A stretch of DNA of 64,000 nt from B1 sp034439755 (lineage in GTDB: Bacteria > Bacteroidota > Bacteroidia > UKL13-3): positions 1 to 64,000 of the forward strand of contig JAWXAZ010000101.1 of the NCBI GenBank assembly GCA_034439755.1. The letters are read 5' to 3'. This document shows positions 52,436 to 61,920 of the stretch, in pieces. The notes beneath the pieces are model-generated. The model made no database searches. It was not told where the DNA came from and worked only from the letters and a program-made list of their open reading frames with translations. The position numbers and the translations under genes are program-made. Every line of letters starts with the position of its first letter. Position 1 is the stretch's first letter.

Positions 52436-52613
52436 GGAGTCCAATCTCCTCTAAAGCTTCTTTTTTTATACTGTCTGAACCAAAAACATATTTGCGTTCT
52501 TGGATTTTTCTGTCCACATAATAACTCATCCAATACTCATTGTTTAGCGCAAAGAGTTCTTCGTGAATGGGTTCTATTTTAACATAATATTCTTCCTTGA
52601 TATCTTTTAACAT
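52407..52613 (-). CDS. Small protein of unknown function
   Basis: 68 residues, MLKDIKEEYYVKIEPIHEE start, rich in acidic and aromatic residues (EYWMSYYVDRKIQERKYVFG), ending LLNMLGLLLQ. No family is recognised. Composition is coding-like, and a TCTGAACCAAA word lies inside. It overlaps the DUF5329 gene by 29 bases at the 3' ends, so its last ten residues share DNA with another gene; an artefact is possible. Confidence 0.5.
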   Translation of the reverse strand: MLKDIKEEYYVKIEPIHEELFALNNEYWMSYYVDRKIQERKYVFGSDSIKKEALEEIGLLNMLGLLLQ

Positions 52614-52926
52614 GCCACAAAAATAGTTTGTGCTTGGTTAAATCCCAAAGATCAATTTGGCAAAATTGAGTGTTTTTTTAGGCCTTTTTTTGCCTCTATT
52701 AGCACTTGGAATTGATGATAGTTGTTTGTTGTTGTCCATATTTTGGATAAGCTTTGTGAGGATATTCAGTTTGCATCATTGTATATTGCCAAGTCCAAAA
52801 GTATAAAGAGAAGGATAAACAATTCAAAGCAAGCATGCGCAAAGTAGGAGATTGGATAAGTAAAGACAAAACAAATAAAATAAAATTGATTTATATGGGG
52901 ATGTATTTTATAAAAAACAACAATTA
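52614..52926. other. Intergenic region, no gene seen
   Basis: About 310 AT-rich bases between the divergent small gene at 52407 and the MscS-like gene. A possible hairpin AGGCCTTTTTTTGCCT lies at about 52681. I find no credible open frame, RNA or repeat. Confidence 0.5.
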
Positions 52927-53436
52927 ATGGAGACATACAAAATTCAAATCTTTGAAACAATTGTAGTTTTGGCTAGCTACATTATTGTTCATTATACAAC
53001 AAAAATATTTGTAAATAATTCGCTAAAGCAAACTCATTTGCAACGAGGTAGAAGAAAAATGATTATCAGAGCTGTTCACCTTTTGTCTTTTCTAACTTCC
53101 CTAATTTTATTATCGGCTATATGGGGTCTCAAACAAAACGAAATAGCTGTTTTTGTTGGAACTATTTTAGCCGCATTAGGGATAGCTTTCTTTGCTCAAT
53201 GGTCTTTACTCTCCAATATTACTTCAAGTCTCTTATTGTTTTTTAACCATCCAGTAAAAATTGGAGATACCATAAAAATTTTGGATAAAGATTACCCCTT
53301 CGAGGGTGAAGCCTCAGATTTGACCTATTTTTTTGTTTATCTTAAAACAGAAAGTGGAGAAACAATCACAATTCCAAACTCTCTTTTACTTCAAAAATCA
53401 GTTTCAGTTATTGAAAAGAAAACGCCTGAAAAATAA
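52927..53436 (+). CDS. Short MscS-type mechanosensitive ion channel
   Basis: 169 residues, much shorter than E. coli MscS (286). Three membrane helices: about 8-24, 47-65, and the pore helix GTILAALGIAFFAQWSLLSNI (TM3, residues about 78-98) followed by TSSLLLFFNHPVKIGDTIKI, the family signature leading into the beta domain. The beta domain is brief (residues about 120-160; TITIPNSLLLQKSV) and the C-terminal alpha/beta vestibule is absent. It may be a minimal channel or a truncated one. It could protect against osmotic downshock. It is followed nine bases later by a broken secreted-protein gene. Confidence 0.8.
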   Translation: METYKIQIFETIVVLASYIIVHYTTKIFVNNSLKQTHLQRGRRKMIIRAVHLLSFLTSLILLSAIWGLKQNEIAVFVGTILAALGIAFFAQWSLLSNITSSLLLFFNHPVKIGDTIKILDKDYPFEGEASDLTYFFVYLKTESGETITIPNSLLLQKSVSVIEKKTPEK

Positions 53437-53445
53437 GAATCTAAA

Positions 53446-53565
53446 GTGAATCCAAAATTTATAGTAATTCTTATTTCTATTTTATTACTCAACAAAACGT
53501 ATGCTCAAAATATTGACTTGCGTAGTTGGAATATTTTTAAAGTTAAATGCTTAATTAAACAATAG
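53446..53565 (+). pseudogene. Fragment of a secreted-protein gene (signal peptide plus about 20 residues)
   Basis: From GTG at 53446 the frame reads a clean signal peptide (KFIVILISILLLNKTYAQ) and then NIDLRSWNIFKVKCLIKQ and a stop at 53563-53565. A protein that ends 20 residues after its signal peptide is unlikely to be complete. The sequence beyond is a stem-loop at 53591-53624 and an unrelated minus-strand gene, so the 3' part seems to have been replaced or deleted. Confidence 0.45.
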
Positions 53566-53590
53566 TTCTCAACATCCATATTCGTAGTAA

Positions 53591-53624
53591 AACGCAACTT
53601 TAATCATGCAGCATAAAGTGCGTT
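53591..53624. other. Stem-loop beyond the truncated gene (attC-like)
   Basis: AACGCAACTTT (53591-53601) pairs with AAAGTGCGTT (53615-53624) with a single extrahelical base, followed by GTTAGCG. Extrahelical bases in an otherwise perfect arm are a feature of integron attC sites, but the cores do not fit the consensus well. Confidence 0.25.
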
Positions 53625-53695
53625 GTTAGCGCTATTTTGGCTTTGTGGCACTCGGCAATGTAAATTTCTCCTATCAGATGAGATATGAAAATAAA

Positions 53696-54442
53696 CTACC
53701 GAGTTTGGTTGGCAAAATCGGTATAGCAGGATTTGATGGCTACCACCAATTCGTAGTTATTGGAGTTGAGGATGAAGTAGTGGGGGAGGTTGCAGTATTT
53801 TTTAAATTCGAGCACTTTGGTTTCGGGTATGCCCGTGGTACGCATTATAATGTCGTTGGTATAGCGTTCGTCTACCAATTGCTGTTCGTGGTATAGCTCT
53901 ACCAAGTGTTGTAGTTTTATATATTGCTGAAGTTTTGAATTGCCAGAGGCAAACATGTCGCTTACCATAGAGCCGCTGCTGCCACTAATCCAGGAACCGT
54001 AATGTTGGTAATCGTTTAAAATTGGACTGGTTCGAAGTATTTTTGCGGCTTGCCGGGCTAAGCTGTCTCGCCTCTTTTGATTGTAATTTACCTCTGCCTC
54101 TTTTAGTCGGTAAGTAGTGGGTTTCAATCTCACGCGAATGGGGTCTGTGTATTGTGTGGACACATACTTTTTGCAAGGCAACACATAATTAAGGTAGCCA
54201 ATAACCGAAAAAACGAGGGTGTCTGTTTCCTTTACCTGAATGGAAAATGCGCCGTAACGGTTGCTGATATAGCGCTCGCCACTGGGTTTTTTGAGGATAT
54301 TGGCCAGTGGTATGGTGTTGTTGGTATCTGCTCCAATCACGTATCCTCTTAATAACAAGGTGGCGGGTTCGGTTTGAGCCAAAGCCATGTTAGCTCGAAA
54401 AGCAAATATGCCCAAGAAGAAATATAAATATACTTTTAACAC
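53696..54442 (-). CDS. Secreted protein with CarboxypepD_reg-like domain
   Basis: 248 residues. The signal peptide (1-22) has the core VYLYFFLGIFAF and ends ALAQ. Residues about 30-115 are a carboxypeptidase-regulatory-like (transthyretin-fold) module: LLRGYVIGADTNNTIPLANI, YISNRYGAFSIQVKETDTL and VFSVIGYLNYVLPC. The second half is helical (EAEVNYNQKRRDSLARQAAK, IKLQHLVELYHEQQLVDERY) and unrecognised. Such proteins in Bacteroidota are usually periplasmic or outer-membrane associated. The gene is complete with a normal stop, and its promoter region lies in the GGTTCAGACC-containing spacer at 54443. Confidence 0.8.
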   Translation of the reverse strand: MLKVYLYFFLGIFAFRANMALAQTEPATLLLRGYVIGADTNNTIPLANILKKPSGERYISNRYGAFSIQVKETDTLVFSVIGYLNYVLPCKKYVSTQYTDPIRVRLKPTTYRLKEAEVNYNQKRRDSLARQAAKILRTSPILNDYQHYGSWISGSSGSMVSDMFASGNSKLQQYIKLQHLVELYHEQQLVDERYTNDIIMRTTGIPETKVLEFKKYCNLPHYFILNSNNYELVVAIKSCYTDFANQTR

Positions 54443-54883
54443 TTACTGCAAATTAATAGGTTCAGACCGAACAAAACCTAGCCCTTAACAAAAAATCACC
54501 TTTTTTTGATTGAAACCAAACAACAAGCTCAAATTACAATCCCTCCATTTTATTGGTTCGAACCAAATTTTTGCTTTGCTTCTCCATGTAGAAAATTGCG
54601 TAAGCCAACGTTTTTTATGCATGGCTAATCTCCAAAACCAACATTGGCTTGAGCGAATAAGCGCTAAAAAAGTTACTCTGAGAAAATCTATTGGGGCAAA
54701 ATAATTCATTTTCAAACACTTTTATTTAGATGATTTCTAAATAATATATTTTTTTCACATGTTTAGACCGAATATGAATTGTGCTTATATTCGCGGCTGA
54801 ATTGCGAATTGAGCCTTTTTAATTGAAAAAATTGACAAGACCCTTACAATTCAACTAATTAAAGATATAATTATTCCAAATAA
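54443..54883. other. Intergenic region upstream of actA
   Basis: About 440 bases between divergent genes. GGTTCAGACC at 54460-54469 and a palindromic TTGGTTCGAACCAA at 54553-54566 are present. Short frames at 54485-54715 on both strands lack composition and motifs of real genes. The actA promoter should lie in the last 120 bases, but I see no exact TAnnTTTG. Confidence 0.5.
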
Positions 54884-56179
54884 ATGAAGCTATCTAAACT
54901 ATTAACCTTAGCTGTTTCGTTCCTTCTAACCATGCATTTGGCTTATGCCGATGTAGCAGAGGGAGAAAAGCTTTACAAAGCCAATTGTACTGCTTGTCAT
55001 GCAATGAATGAAAAGATTGTGGGTCCGGCATTGAAGGATGTTCATAAGCGCCGCGATGCTAAGTGGTTGGTAAAATGGATTAAAAACTCGCAGGCAATGG
55101 TTAAATCTGGCGATCCAGTTGCGGTTCAGGTTTACAACGAAAACAACCAGTCTGTGATGATGTCTTTTGAGTCGTTAACCGATGCTCAAATTGGTTCTAT
55201 TGTAGATTATATTAAGCAAGAAAGCGAGGCTCCTGCTAAGCCTGTAGTGGCTGCGGCTGGTGCAAGTAGCGTTGGGGGTGCAACTGTTGCTCCTGCTAAT
55301 GAGGGCAGTGGCTTAAATTCTAGCACGGCTTTCTATGGTTTGTTAATCATGGGTATAATTTTAGTTGTTATCTTATTTATACTATATCGCATTAAATCGG
55401 TGGTTGAGGAATTATACATCCAAAAATACCCTGAGGCTTATGCTCAAGAAAAAGTTACTACTATAAGCTGGAAAGAGAATCCATTAGATTATAGGTATAA
55501 ATTATTTAAGAAGCACCCAGTTGTAGGAACAATAGTTGTGATGACTATTTTTACCACAATTTTTGGTTTATATGGTTTTGATTATGGTGTAACTAAAATA
55601 GGTGTTCAAAAGGGCTATGCGCCAGTTCAGCCAATCAATTATTCGCATGAATTGCATGCAGGTACTTACAAAATCAATTGTTTGTATTGTCATAGTGGTG
55701 CCGATAAAGGAAAGCAAGCGTCTATTCCTTCTGCCAGCACTTGTATGAATTGCCACATGCACATAACTGCTTCGGCAAAATACGACGGAAAGGTTTCACC
55801 TGAGATTGCAAAAATATACAATGCAGTAGGTTGGGATGCCGAGAAGCGTGTTTACGATCCTAGCAAGACTCAAACGCCAATTAAGTGGGTACGTATTCAC
55901 AATTTGCCAGATCATGCCTATTTTAACCATGCACAGCATGTTAAGATTGGAAAAGTAGAGTGCCAAGCTTGTCATGGTCCTATTGAAACTATGGCTGTGG
56001 TATCTCAGCAAAGAAGCTTGCAAATGGGCTGGTGTATTAACTGTCACCGTGAGGCAAAAGTTGATGTGGCAAACAATGATTACTATGAGAAATTGCATGC
56101 CAACATTAAGATTGATGGAAAAGAATTCATCACTGTGGCTCAGAATGGTGGTTTAGAGTGTGGTAAATGCCACTATTAA
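54884..56179 (+). CDS. actA: Alternative complex III, multiheme cytochrome c subunit ActA
   Basis: 431 residues. The signal peptide ends AYA. An N-terminal monoheme cytochrome domain (CTACH, about residues 36-40, with an axial-Met candidate in QSVMMSFESL) is followed by a membrane helix (about 150-172) and then a pentaheme region with CLYCH, CMNCH, CQACH, CINCH and CGKCH, the last two residues from the end. Six heme-c sites in all; classic ActA has five, so the N-terminal cytochrome domain looks like a fusion. Within ACIII it passes electrons from the quinol-oxidising core toward soluble cytochrome c. It is first of six co-directional genes with short gaps. Confidence 0.92.
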   Translation: MKLSKLLTLAVSFLLTMHLAYADVAEGEKLYKANCTACHAMNEKIVGPALKDVHKRRDAKWLVKWIKNSQAMVKSGDPVAVQVYNENNQSVMMSFESLTDAQIGSIVDYIKQESEAPAKPVVAAAGASSVGGATVAPANEGSGLNSSTAFYGLLIMGIILVVILFILYRIKSVVEELYIQKYPEAYAQEKVTTISWKENPLDYRYKLFKKHPVVGTIVVMTIFTTIFGLYGFDYGVTKIGVQKGYAPVQPINYSHELHAGTYKINCLYCHSGADKGKQASIPSASTCMNCHMHITASAKYDGKVSPEIAKIYNAVGWDAEKRVYDPSKTQTPIKWVRIHNLPDHAYFNHAQHVKIGKVECQACHGPIETMAVVSQQRSLQMGWCINCHREAKVDVANNDYYEKLHANIKIDGKEFITVAQNGGLECGKCHY

Positions 56180-56233
56180 TTTGAAGCTTGAATCGTAAAT
56201 TTTATTTACAACTTAACAGGAAAAAAAGTATCA

Positions 56234-59200
56234 ATGGAAAATAAAAATCAATACTGGAAGGGTTTAGAGGAGTTAAACAATGACCCTAAATTCTTAGAAT
56301 CCAAAAAGCATGAATTTGCTGAGGGTATTCCTTTGGAGGAAGTTTTTACAGAAGAGGATGGAGGTTTAAATGCTAATCGCCGCGATTTCTTAAAATATTT
56401 CGGTTTCAGTATATCGGCCGTAGCATTGGCAGCTTGTAACAAAACGCCAATTAAAAATGTTATTCCTTATATCATAAAGCCAGAGAACATTACACCGGGC
56501 ATTCCTAACTGGTATGCTTCTACTTGTAATGCTTGTTCTGCTAATTGCAGTATTTTAGTAAAAACGCGCGAAGGCAGGCCCGTAAAAATTGAAGGTAACA
56601 GCGAATCTCCTATATTTAAAGGTGGAACTTGCGGAACTGGTCAGGGTAGTTTATTAGGTTTATACGACAATGAGCGTTTACGCGCACCAAAAGCCAAAGG
56701 AGCAGATGCTACTTGGGATTTGGTTAACGGAGACATTAAATCTGGTTTAGCTTCTGCTAAAGCCATACGTTTGGTAACAGGAACTGTAAACAGCCCAAGC
56801 ACTAAAAAGGCTATTGCAGAGTTTACGGCTAAATATCCTCAAACACAACATATCCAATACGAAGCTAATTCTATGGGTTCTATTGCAGAAGCCAGTCAGC
56901 GTGCTTTTGGTAAAATGGTAGTTCCAGGATATCGTTTCGATTTAGCTAAAGTTATTGTAAGTTTTGGTGCAGATTTTTTGGGTACATGGATTTCTCCAGT
57001 AGAATTTACCAAACAATGGTCGTCTACGCGTACTGCAGAAAACAAGAATATGAGTCGCCATATTCAATTAGAATCTACTTTAAGTTTAACAGGCTCTAAT
57101 GCCGATGTACGTTACCCTATTAAGCCATCTGCTGAAGGTGCTTATTTGGTAAGTTTATACAACAAGGTAGCTGCTTTGGCCGGTGCTCCAGCATTAGGTA
57201 CCATGCAGGCCGTAGAATTGCCTTTAGATGGAATTAGCAATACTGCCAAAGAATTATGGGCTGCTAAAGGCGCTTCATTGGTAGTGTGTGGTTCAAACAA
57301 TGTAGATTATCAGTTATTGGTGCATGCCATTAACAGCCTATTGGGTAATAATGGAACTACGGTTGATTTTGCAAATTATAGCAACCAACATTATAGCAAC
57401 GATGCAGCGTTTGAAACGTTTGTTAAAGACCTTGAAACTGGTGCAGTTGATGCCACTATTTTCTACAATGTAAATCCAGTTTACAGCTATGCAAATAGTG
57501 CTAAATTAGCTGCTGGCATTCAGAAATTAAAGTTATCTGTTGCTTCAAACAGCAATTTGGATGAAACTTCTACCTTGTGTGGATACCATGTGCCAGACAG
57601 TCATTTCTTAGAGTCGTGGAACGACAATGAGCCAAAGGCCGGATATTTCACTTTTACACAGCCAAATATTTCGCCGGTATTCAATACCCGCCAAATGCAA
57701 GAAACCTTGTTAAATTGGGCTGGTAATACCAACAATTTTTATGATTTCATGAAAGCCAATTGGGCTGGAAGTTTATCGGGTGATGCTTGGACAAAAGCAA
57801 TCCACGATGGTTTCCACCAGGCTTCTGTTGCACCAGTGAGTGTGGCATTCAATACAGATTTAACTGCTGTTGTTGCGCCTGCTTACAATGTGTATACCAA
57901 TACTAAAACCAAGCTTGAGTTAAAATTATACAGCAAAATTGGATTAAAAGATGGTGCACATGCGCACAATCCTTGGTTGCAAGAAATGCCTGATCCAATT
58001 AGTAAAGTAACTTGGGATAATTATGCTAACATTAGCAACGCTACCGCAAAGGAGTTAGGTGTTAAGGATGGCGATTTAATTAATATCACAGCTAAGTCTG
58101 GTAAAATCGAAGCAATTCCAGTTTTGGTTCAGCCAGGACAACCCAATAACGTAATTGCATTGGCAATAGGTTATGGCAGAACTGCTGGTGGCAAAACAGG
58201 CTTAAACGTTGGTAAAAATGTATTTCCTTTGGTAGCTGCAAACGCGGGTGCAATTGAAATTACCGTTGAAAAAGCTGCTGGATCTTATGAGTTGGCTCAG
58301 ACCCAAACGCACCACACCATTCAAGGTCGTGCTTTGATAAAAGAGGCATCTGCAAACGAATACAACAAAGATTCAAAAGCGGGTAACCACGATCACCACA
58401 AGGCAATTAAGGAAAACGGAAACTTGCTTACCCTTTGGGATGAGCGCGATGGCAAAGGCCACCGTTGGGCAATGGCGGTAGACTTAAACAAGTGTACTGG
58501 TTGTGGCTCTTGTGTGGTAAGTTGTAATGCAGAAAACAATGTGCCAGTTGTTGGTCGCCAAGAGGTGATTAACCGCCGCGAGATGCATTGGATTCGCATC
58601 GATCGTTACTACCGTTTCCGCAACAAGGATAGCAACAATATTACCCGTGAGGAAGAGTATAACTTGGAATCAACTGGGGTAGATTTTGAAAATGTAAGTG
58701 TGGTTCACCAACCTTTAATGTGTCAGCAATGTGGACACGCTCCTTGCGAAACTGTTTGTCCGGTATTGGCTACAGTGCATAGCAGCGAAGGTTTAAACCA
58801 CATGGCTTATAACCGTTGTGTGGGTACCCGTTATTGCGCAAACAACTGTCCGTATAAAGTTCGTCGTTTCAATTGGTTTAAATACAGAGATAACTCTCAG
58901 TTCGATTTTAACTTTAACAACGATTTAGGTCGCATGGTAATTAACCCAGATGTAACAGTACGTTCGCGTGGGGTAATGGAAAAATGTTCATTCTGTGTTC
59001 AACGCATACAAGCTGGTAAGTTGAAAGCTAAATTAGAGAACAGAATCATTGTTGACGGCGATGTTAAAACTGCTTGTCAGCAAAGTTGTCCGGCCGACGC
59101 CATTATATTTGGCGATATTAATGATGAGAAGAGCGAGATTAGGAAGTATTTCCAAAACGATCGTGCCTTCTTCCTTTTAGAAGAATACAATGTTCAGCCA

Positions 59201-59320
59201 TCAGTAGCTTACATGACAAAAGTAAGAAACGTAGACGAGCGTTTAAATGCCGAGGCGCCACATGGTGCTGCTAAGCATTCTGCTCCTAAAGCTGAAAAAG
59301 AAGTTGAACACCATTCATAA
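56234..59320 (+). CDS. actB: Alternative complex III, iron-sulphur/molybdopterin-like subunit ActB
   Basis: 1028 residues. The N-terminus carries a twin-arginine motif NRRDFLKYFGFS (residues about 48-59) followed by a lipobox-like ALAACN, so export is likely by Tat with lipid anchoring. Residues about 90-720 resemble a molybdopterin oxidoreductase (CNACSANC) without a certain cofactor. The C-terminal 270 residues are a ferredoxin-like domain with CTGCGSCVVSC, CQQCGHAPCETVC, CVGTRYCANNC and a later CSFCVQR, for one 3Fe-4S and three 4Fe-4S clusters as in PsrB/NrfC. It relays electrons from ActC/ActF to ActA. Histidine-rich tail (HGAAKHSAPK). The spacing to neighbours is 54 and 22 bases. Confidence 0.93.
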   Translation: MENKNQYWKGLEELNNDPKFLESKKHEFAEGIPLEEVFTEEDGGLNANRRDFLKYFGFSISAVALAACNKTPIKNVIPYIIKPENITPGIPNWYASTCNACSANCSILVKTREGRPVKIEGNSESPIFKGGTCGTGQGSLLGLYDNERLRAPKAKGADATWDLVNGDIKSGLASAKAIRLVTGTVNSPSTKKAIAEFTAKYPQTQHIQYEANSMGSIAEASQRAFGKMVVPGYRFDLAKVIVSFGADFLGTWISPVEFTKQWSSTRTAENKNMSRHIQLESTLSLTGSNADVRYPIKPSAEGAYLVSLYNKVAALAGAPALGTMQAVELPLDGISNTAKELWAAKGASLVVCGSNNVDYQLLVHAINSLLGNNGTTVDFANYSNQHYSNDAAFETFVKDLETGAVDATIFYNVNPVYSYANSAKLAAGIQKLKLSVASNSNLDETSTLCGYHVPDSHFLESWNDNEPKAGYFTFTQPNISPVFNTRQMQETLLNWAGNTNNFYDFMKANWAGSLSGDAWTKAIHDGFHQASVAPVSVAFNTDLTAVVAPAYNVYTNTKTKLELKLYSKIGLKDGAHAHNPWLQEMPDPISKVTWDNYANISNATAKELGVKDGDLINITAKSGKIEAIPVLVQPGQPNNVIALAIGYGRTAGGKTGLNVGKNVFPLVAANAGAIEITVEKAAGSYELAQTQTHHTIQGRALIKEASANEYNKDSKAGNHDHHKAIKENGNLLTLWDERDGKGHRWAMAVDLNKCTGCGSCVVSCNAENNVPVVGRQEVINRREMHWIRIDRYYRFRNKDSNNITREEEYNLESTGVDFENVSVVHQPLMCQQCGHAPCETVCPVLATVHSSEGLNHMAYNRCVGTRYCANNCPYKVRRFNWFKYRDNSQFDFNFNNDLGRMVINPDVTVRSRGVMEKCSFCVQRIQAGKLKAKLENRIIVDGDVKTACQQSCPADAIIFGDINDEKSEIRKYFQNDRAFFLLEEYNVQPSVAYMTKVRNVDERLNAEAPHGAAKHSAPKAEKEVEHHS

Positions 59321-59342
59321 TCTAGTAAACAAGTAGTAACAC

Positions 59343-60761
59343 ATGTCATACGAATCACCAATTAGAGATCAGTTAGTAACCGGTGGAAAAACATACCGTG
59401 ATGTCACCCGAGACATTACGCGTCCATTGGAAAATGCACCCACCAAAGGCTGGTGGATTGGCTTCACCCTTGCAACCCTAGTTTTAATTCTTTGGATTTA
59501 TGCCACTGGCTATTCAATGGTTGTAGGTTTAGGAGTTTGGGGATTGAACAAAACAGTAGGTTGGGCTTTTGATATTACCAACTTTGTATTCTGGGTAGGT
59601 ATTGGTCACGCCGGTACCCTTATCTCGGCCGTATTGTTATTGTTTCGCCAAAAATGGAGGATGTCTATTAACCGTTCTGCAGAGGCCATGACAATCTTTG
59701 CGGTTGTGTGCGCGGCGTCATTTATCTTATCGCATATGGGTCGTCCTTGGGTGGCTTATTGGCCAATTCCATTGCCAAATGCATTTGGTACACTTTGGGT
59801 GAATTTTAACTCACCTTTGGTATGGGACGTATTTGCAATTTCAACATACTTTTCGGTTTCATTGGTATTCTGGTATGTTGGTTTGATCCCAGACATTGCA
59901 ACTGTTCGCGATAGGGCTACAACAGCAGGCCGTAAGTTTTGGTATGGTTTCTTTGCCATGGGATGGACAGGTTCTACGCGCACTTGGCATCGTTATGAAG
60001 TTATCAGTTTAATTTTGGCTGGTATTTCAACACCTCTTGTACTTTCGGTTCACTCCATTGTATCCATGGACTTTGCTACCTCATTGGTACCGGGATGGCA
60101 TACCACCATTTTTCCTCCGTACTTTGTTGCGGGAGCAATTTTCTCTGGATTTGGAATGGTGTTAACCCTTTTAATTATTGCCCGTGAGGTAATGAACTAT
60201 AAAGATTATATTACTACAGAGCACTTAGATGCAATGGCAAAAATTATCTTGGTAACAGGTACCATGGTAGGATTAGCTTATATCACTGAGTTCTTTGTTG
60301 CGGCATATTCTGGTGTAGAATATGAGCAATATGCTTTCTTGAATAGGGCTTTTGGTCCATACTGGTGGGCTTATTGGACAATGATGAGTTGTAATTTAAT
60401 TGCTCCACAGGTGTTTTGGTTCAGAAAGTTAAGAACCAACCCAGGATTCTTATTTTTCATGTCTATCATTGTAAATATAGGAATGTGGTTTGAGCGTTTC
60501 GTAATTATTGTAACCTCATTGCACCGCGATTTCTTGCCTTCATCATGGGCAATGTACACACCTACAATTGTTGAGGTAAGTATTTTGATTGGATCATTTG
60601 GATTATTCTTTTTCTTATTCTTTTTGTTCATCAAATTTTTACCATCCATTAACATGGCCGAGATTAAAGGTATTATACCTACCCACGCACATGCAGATCA
60701 TGGAAACGATAACCACCATAGCCACCAAGTAGCTGAGAAAGGAGCCATTCATGGAAACTAG
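59343..60761 (+). CDS. actC: Alternative complex III, quinol-interacting membrane subunit ActC (NrfD/PsrC-like)
   Basis: 472 residues with about ten membrane helices of the NrfD/PsrC fold. Charged or polar residues inside helices (WVGIGHAGTLISAVLLLFRQ near residue 85, SVHSIVSMDFATSLVPGWH near 240) match the predicted proton path and quinol site of ActC. The C-terminus is histidine-rich (THAHADHGNDNHHSHQ). It anchors the peripheral subunits and oxidises menaquinol, probably with ActF. Its last 11 bases overlap the actD start, showing translational coupling. Confidence 0.92.
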   Translation: MSYESPIRDQLVTGGKTYRDVTRDITRPLENAPTKGWWIGFTLATLVLILWIYATGYSMVVGLGVWGLNKTVGWAFDITNFVFWVGIGHAGTLISAVLLLFRQKWRMSINRSAEAMTIFAVVCAASFILSHMGRPWVAYWPIPLPNAFGTLWVNFNSPLVWDVFAISTYFSVSLVFWYVGLIPDIATVRDRATTAGRKFWYGFFAMGWTGSTRTWHRYEVISLILAGISTPLVLSVHSIVSMDFATSLVPGWHTTIFPPYFVAGAIFSGFGMVLTLLIIAREVMNYKDYITTEHLDAMAKIILVTGTMVGLAYITEFFVAAYSGVEYEQYAFLNRAFGPYWWAYWTMMSCNLIAPQVFWFRKLRTNPGFLFFMSIIVNIGMWFERFVIIVTSLHRDFLPSSWAMYTPTIVEVSILIGSFGLFFFLFFLFIKFLPSINMAEIKGIIPTHAHADHGNDNHHSHQVAEKGAIHGN

Positions 60762-61281
60762 TAAAAAATTAGTTCTGGGGATTTATGACAATCCCGATAA
60801 GACGTATGCTGTAACCAAGAAATTGATTAGCAATGGTTACAGTGTATACGATGTATATTCTCCATTTGCCATTCACGGATTAGACAGGGTAATGGGCATT
60901 AAAAGATCTAGGTTAACGGTTGTGGCCTTTATTAGTGCCATGATTGGATTGTCGTTGGCCATTATTTTTCAGGTTTATACCAGTTATTTTGATTGGCAAG
61001 TAAATGTGGGTGGTAAGCCATCCTTGCATATTCCAACTTATATTCCAATTACGTTTGAGTTAAGTATTCTTTTCACGGCATTTGGCATGGTAATTTGTTT
61101 CTTTATTGTAAACAAAATGTTTTGGGGTAAGAATGCAGACATTATGGACCTACGCGTTTCAGACGATTTGTTTGTGGTTGCGGTAGATGTTAAGAAGAGC
61201 AAAGCCGATATGGGTTCATTAAACCAATTATTGAAAGACGGCGGCGCCATAGAAGTTAGAGAAAGGACCAAAGAATTATGA
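60751..61281 (+). CDS. actD: Alternative complex III, subunit ActD (DUF3341)
   Basis: 176 residues with two membrane helices (about 55-75 and 98-118) in the order soluble - hairpin - soluble. The start METSKKLVLGIYDNPDKTYA and YDVYSPFAIHGLDRVMGIKRS are diagnostic of the DUF3341 ActD family. It has no cofactor motif and is structural. It overlaps actC by 11 bases and actE by four. Confidence 0.92.
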   Translation: METSKKLVLGIYDNPDKTYAVTKKLISNGYSVYDVYSPFAIHGLDRVMGIKRSRLTVVAFISAMIGLSLAIIFQVYTSYFDWQVNVGGKPSLHIPTYIPITFELSILFTAFGMVICFFIVNKMFWGKNADIMDLRVSDDLFVVAVDVKKSKADMGSLNQLLKDGGAIEVRERTKEL

Positions 61282-61895
61282 GATTAAAATCACTATATAC
61301 TGCCATTTTGATTGGTTCGGCTGCTGCTTTATTCGGCAGTTGCAGCGCAGGTGGAGACTCAACCGGCTACGAATACGCACCCAATATGTACCATTCATTT
61401 GCTTACGAGCCAATGAGCCAGGAAGCAGACAAGCCCAATACCATAAACCAATATGGCATGAACATGCGTGAGCCTGCGGCTAACACTGTTGCTAGAGGTC
61501 AGATGGATTTTGTTAAGTACGGATTTAAGGTAAGTAACGAATCTTATGAGGCTTCTGCAGGTTTAAGAAACCCAGTTGCGGCATCACCTGTTGTAATTGC
61601 AGAAGGAAATACTTTGTATAACATCAATTGTACACCTTGCCATGGCGATAAGGGTTTGGGTGATGGAACAATTGTAGCAGCCGGAAAATTCCCTCCTCCA
61701 CCATCGTACGATTCTGATAGGATCAAAACTACACCAGATGGAAAAATGTTTTATTCTATACGCTATGGAAAGAATTTAATGGGCGCATATGGAACTACAA
61801 TGACACCAGAACAAATTTGGAAAGTTGTTCATTATATCCGCACCGTGAGTGGTCCTTACAAAGGAGCTGCCACAGCAAGTAACGCATCTAATTAA
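61278..61895 (+). CDS. actE: Alternative complex III, monoheme cytochrome c lipoprotein ActE
   Basis: 205 residues. The signal peptide ends in a lipobox (LFGSCSAGG), so it is lipid-anchored. The cytochrome domain (about 100-200) has NINCTPCHGDKGLGDG with heme site CTPCH and a likely axial methionine in YGTTMTPEQIWKVVHYIRTV. It overlaps actD by four bases. Its position and features match ActE. Confidence 0.93.
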   Translation: MRLKSLYTAILIGSAAALFGSCSAGGDSTGYEYAPNMYHSFAYEPMSQEADKPNTINQYGMNMREPAANTVARGQMDFVKYGFKVSNESYEASAGLRNPVAASPVVIAEGNTLYNINCTPCHGDKGLGDGTIVAAGKFPPPPSYDSDRIKTTPDGKMFYSIRYGKNLMGAYGTTMTPEQIWKVVHYIRTVSGPYKGAATASNASN

Positions 61896-61920
61896 TCACT
61901 AACCGAAGAAATTATTTACA

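Noticed and set aside
54485..54715. Open frames of 64-76 codons on both strands before actA
   Set aside because: No recognisable motif, aromatic- and basic-rich nonsense composition, and two overlapping opposite frames of equal quality.
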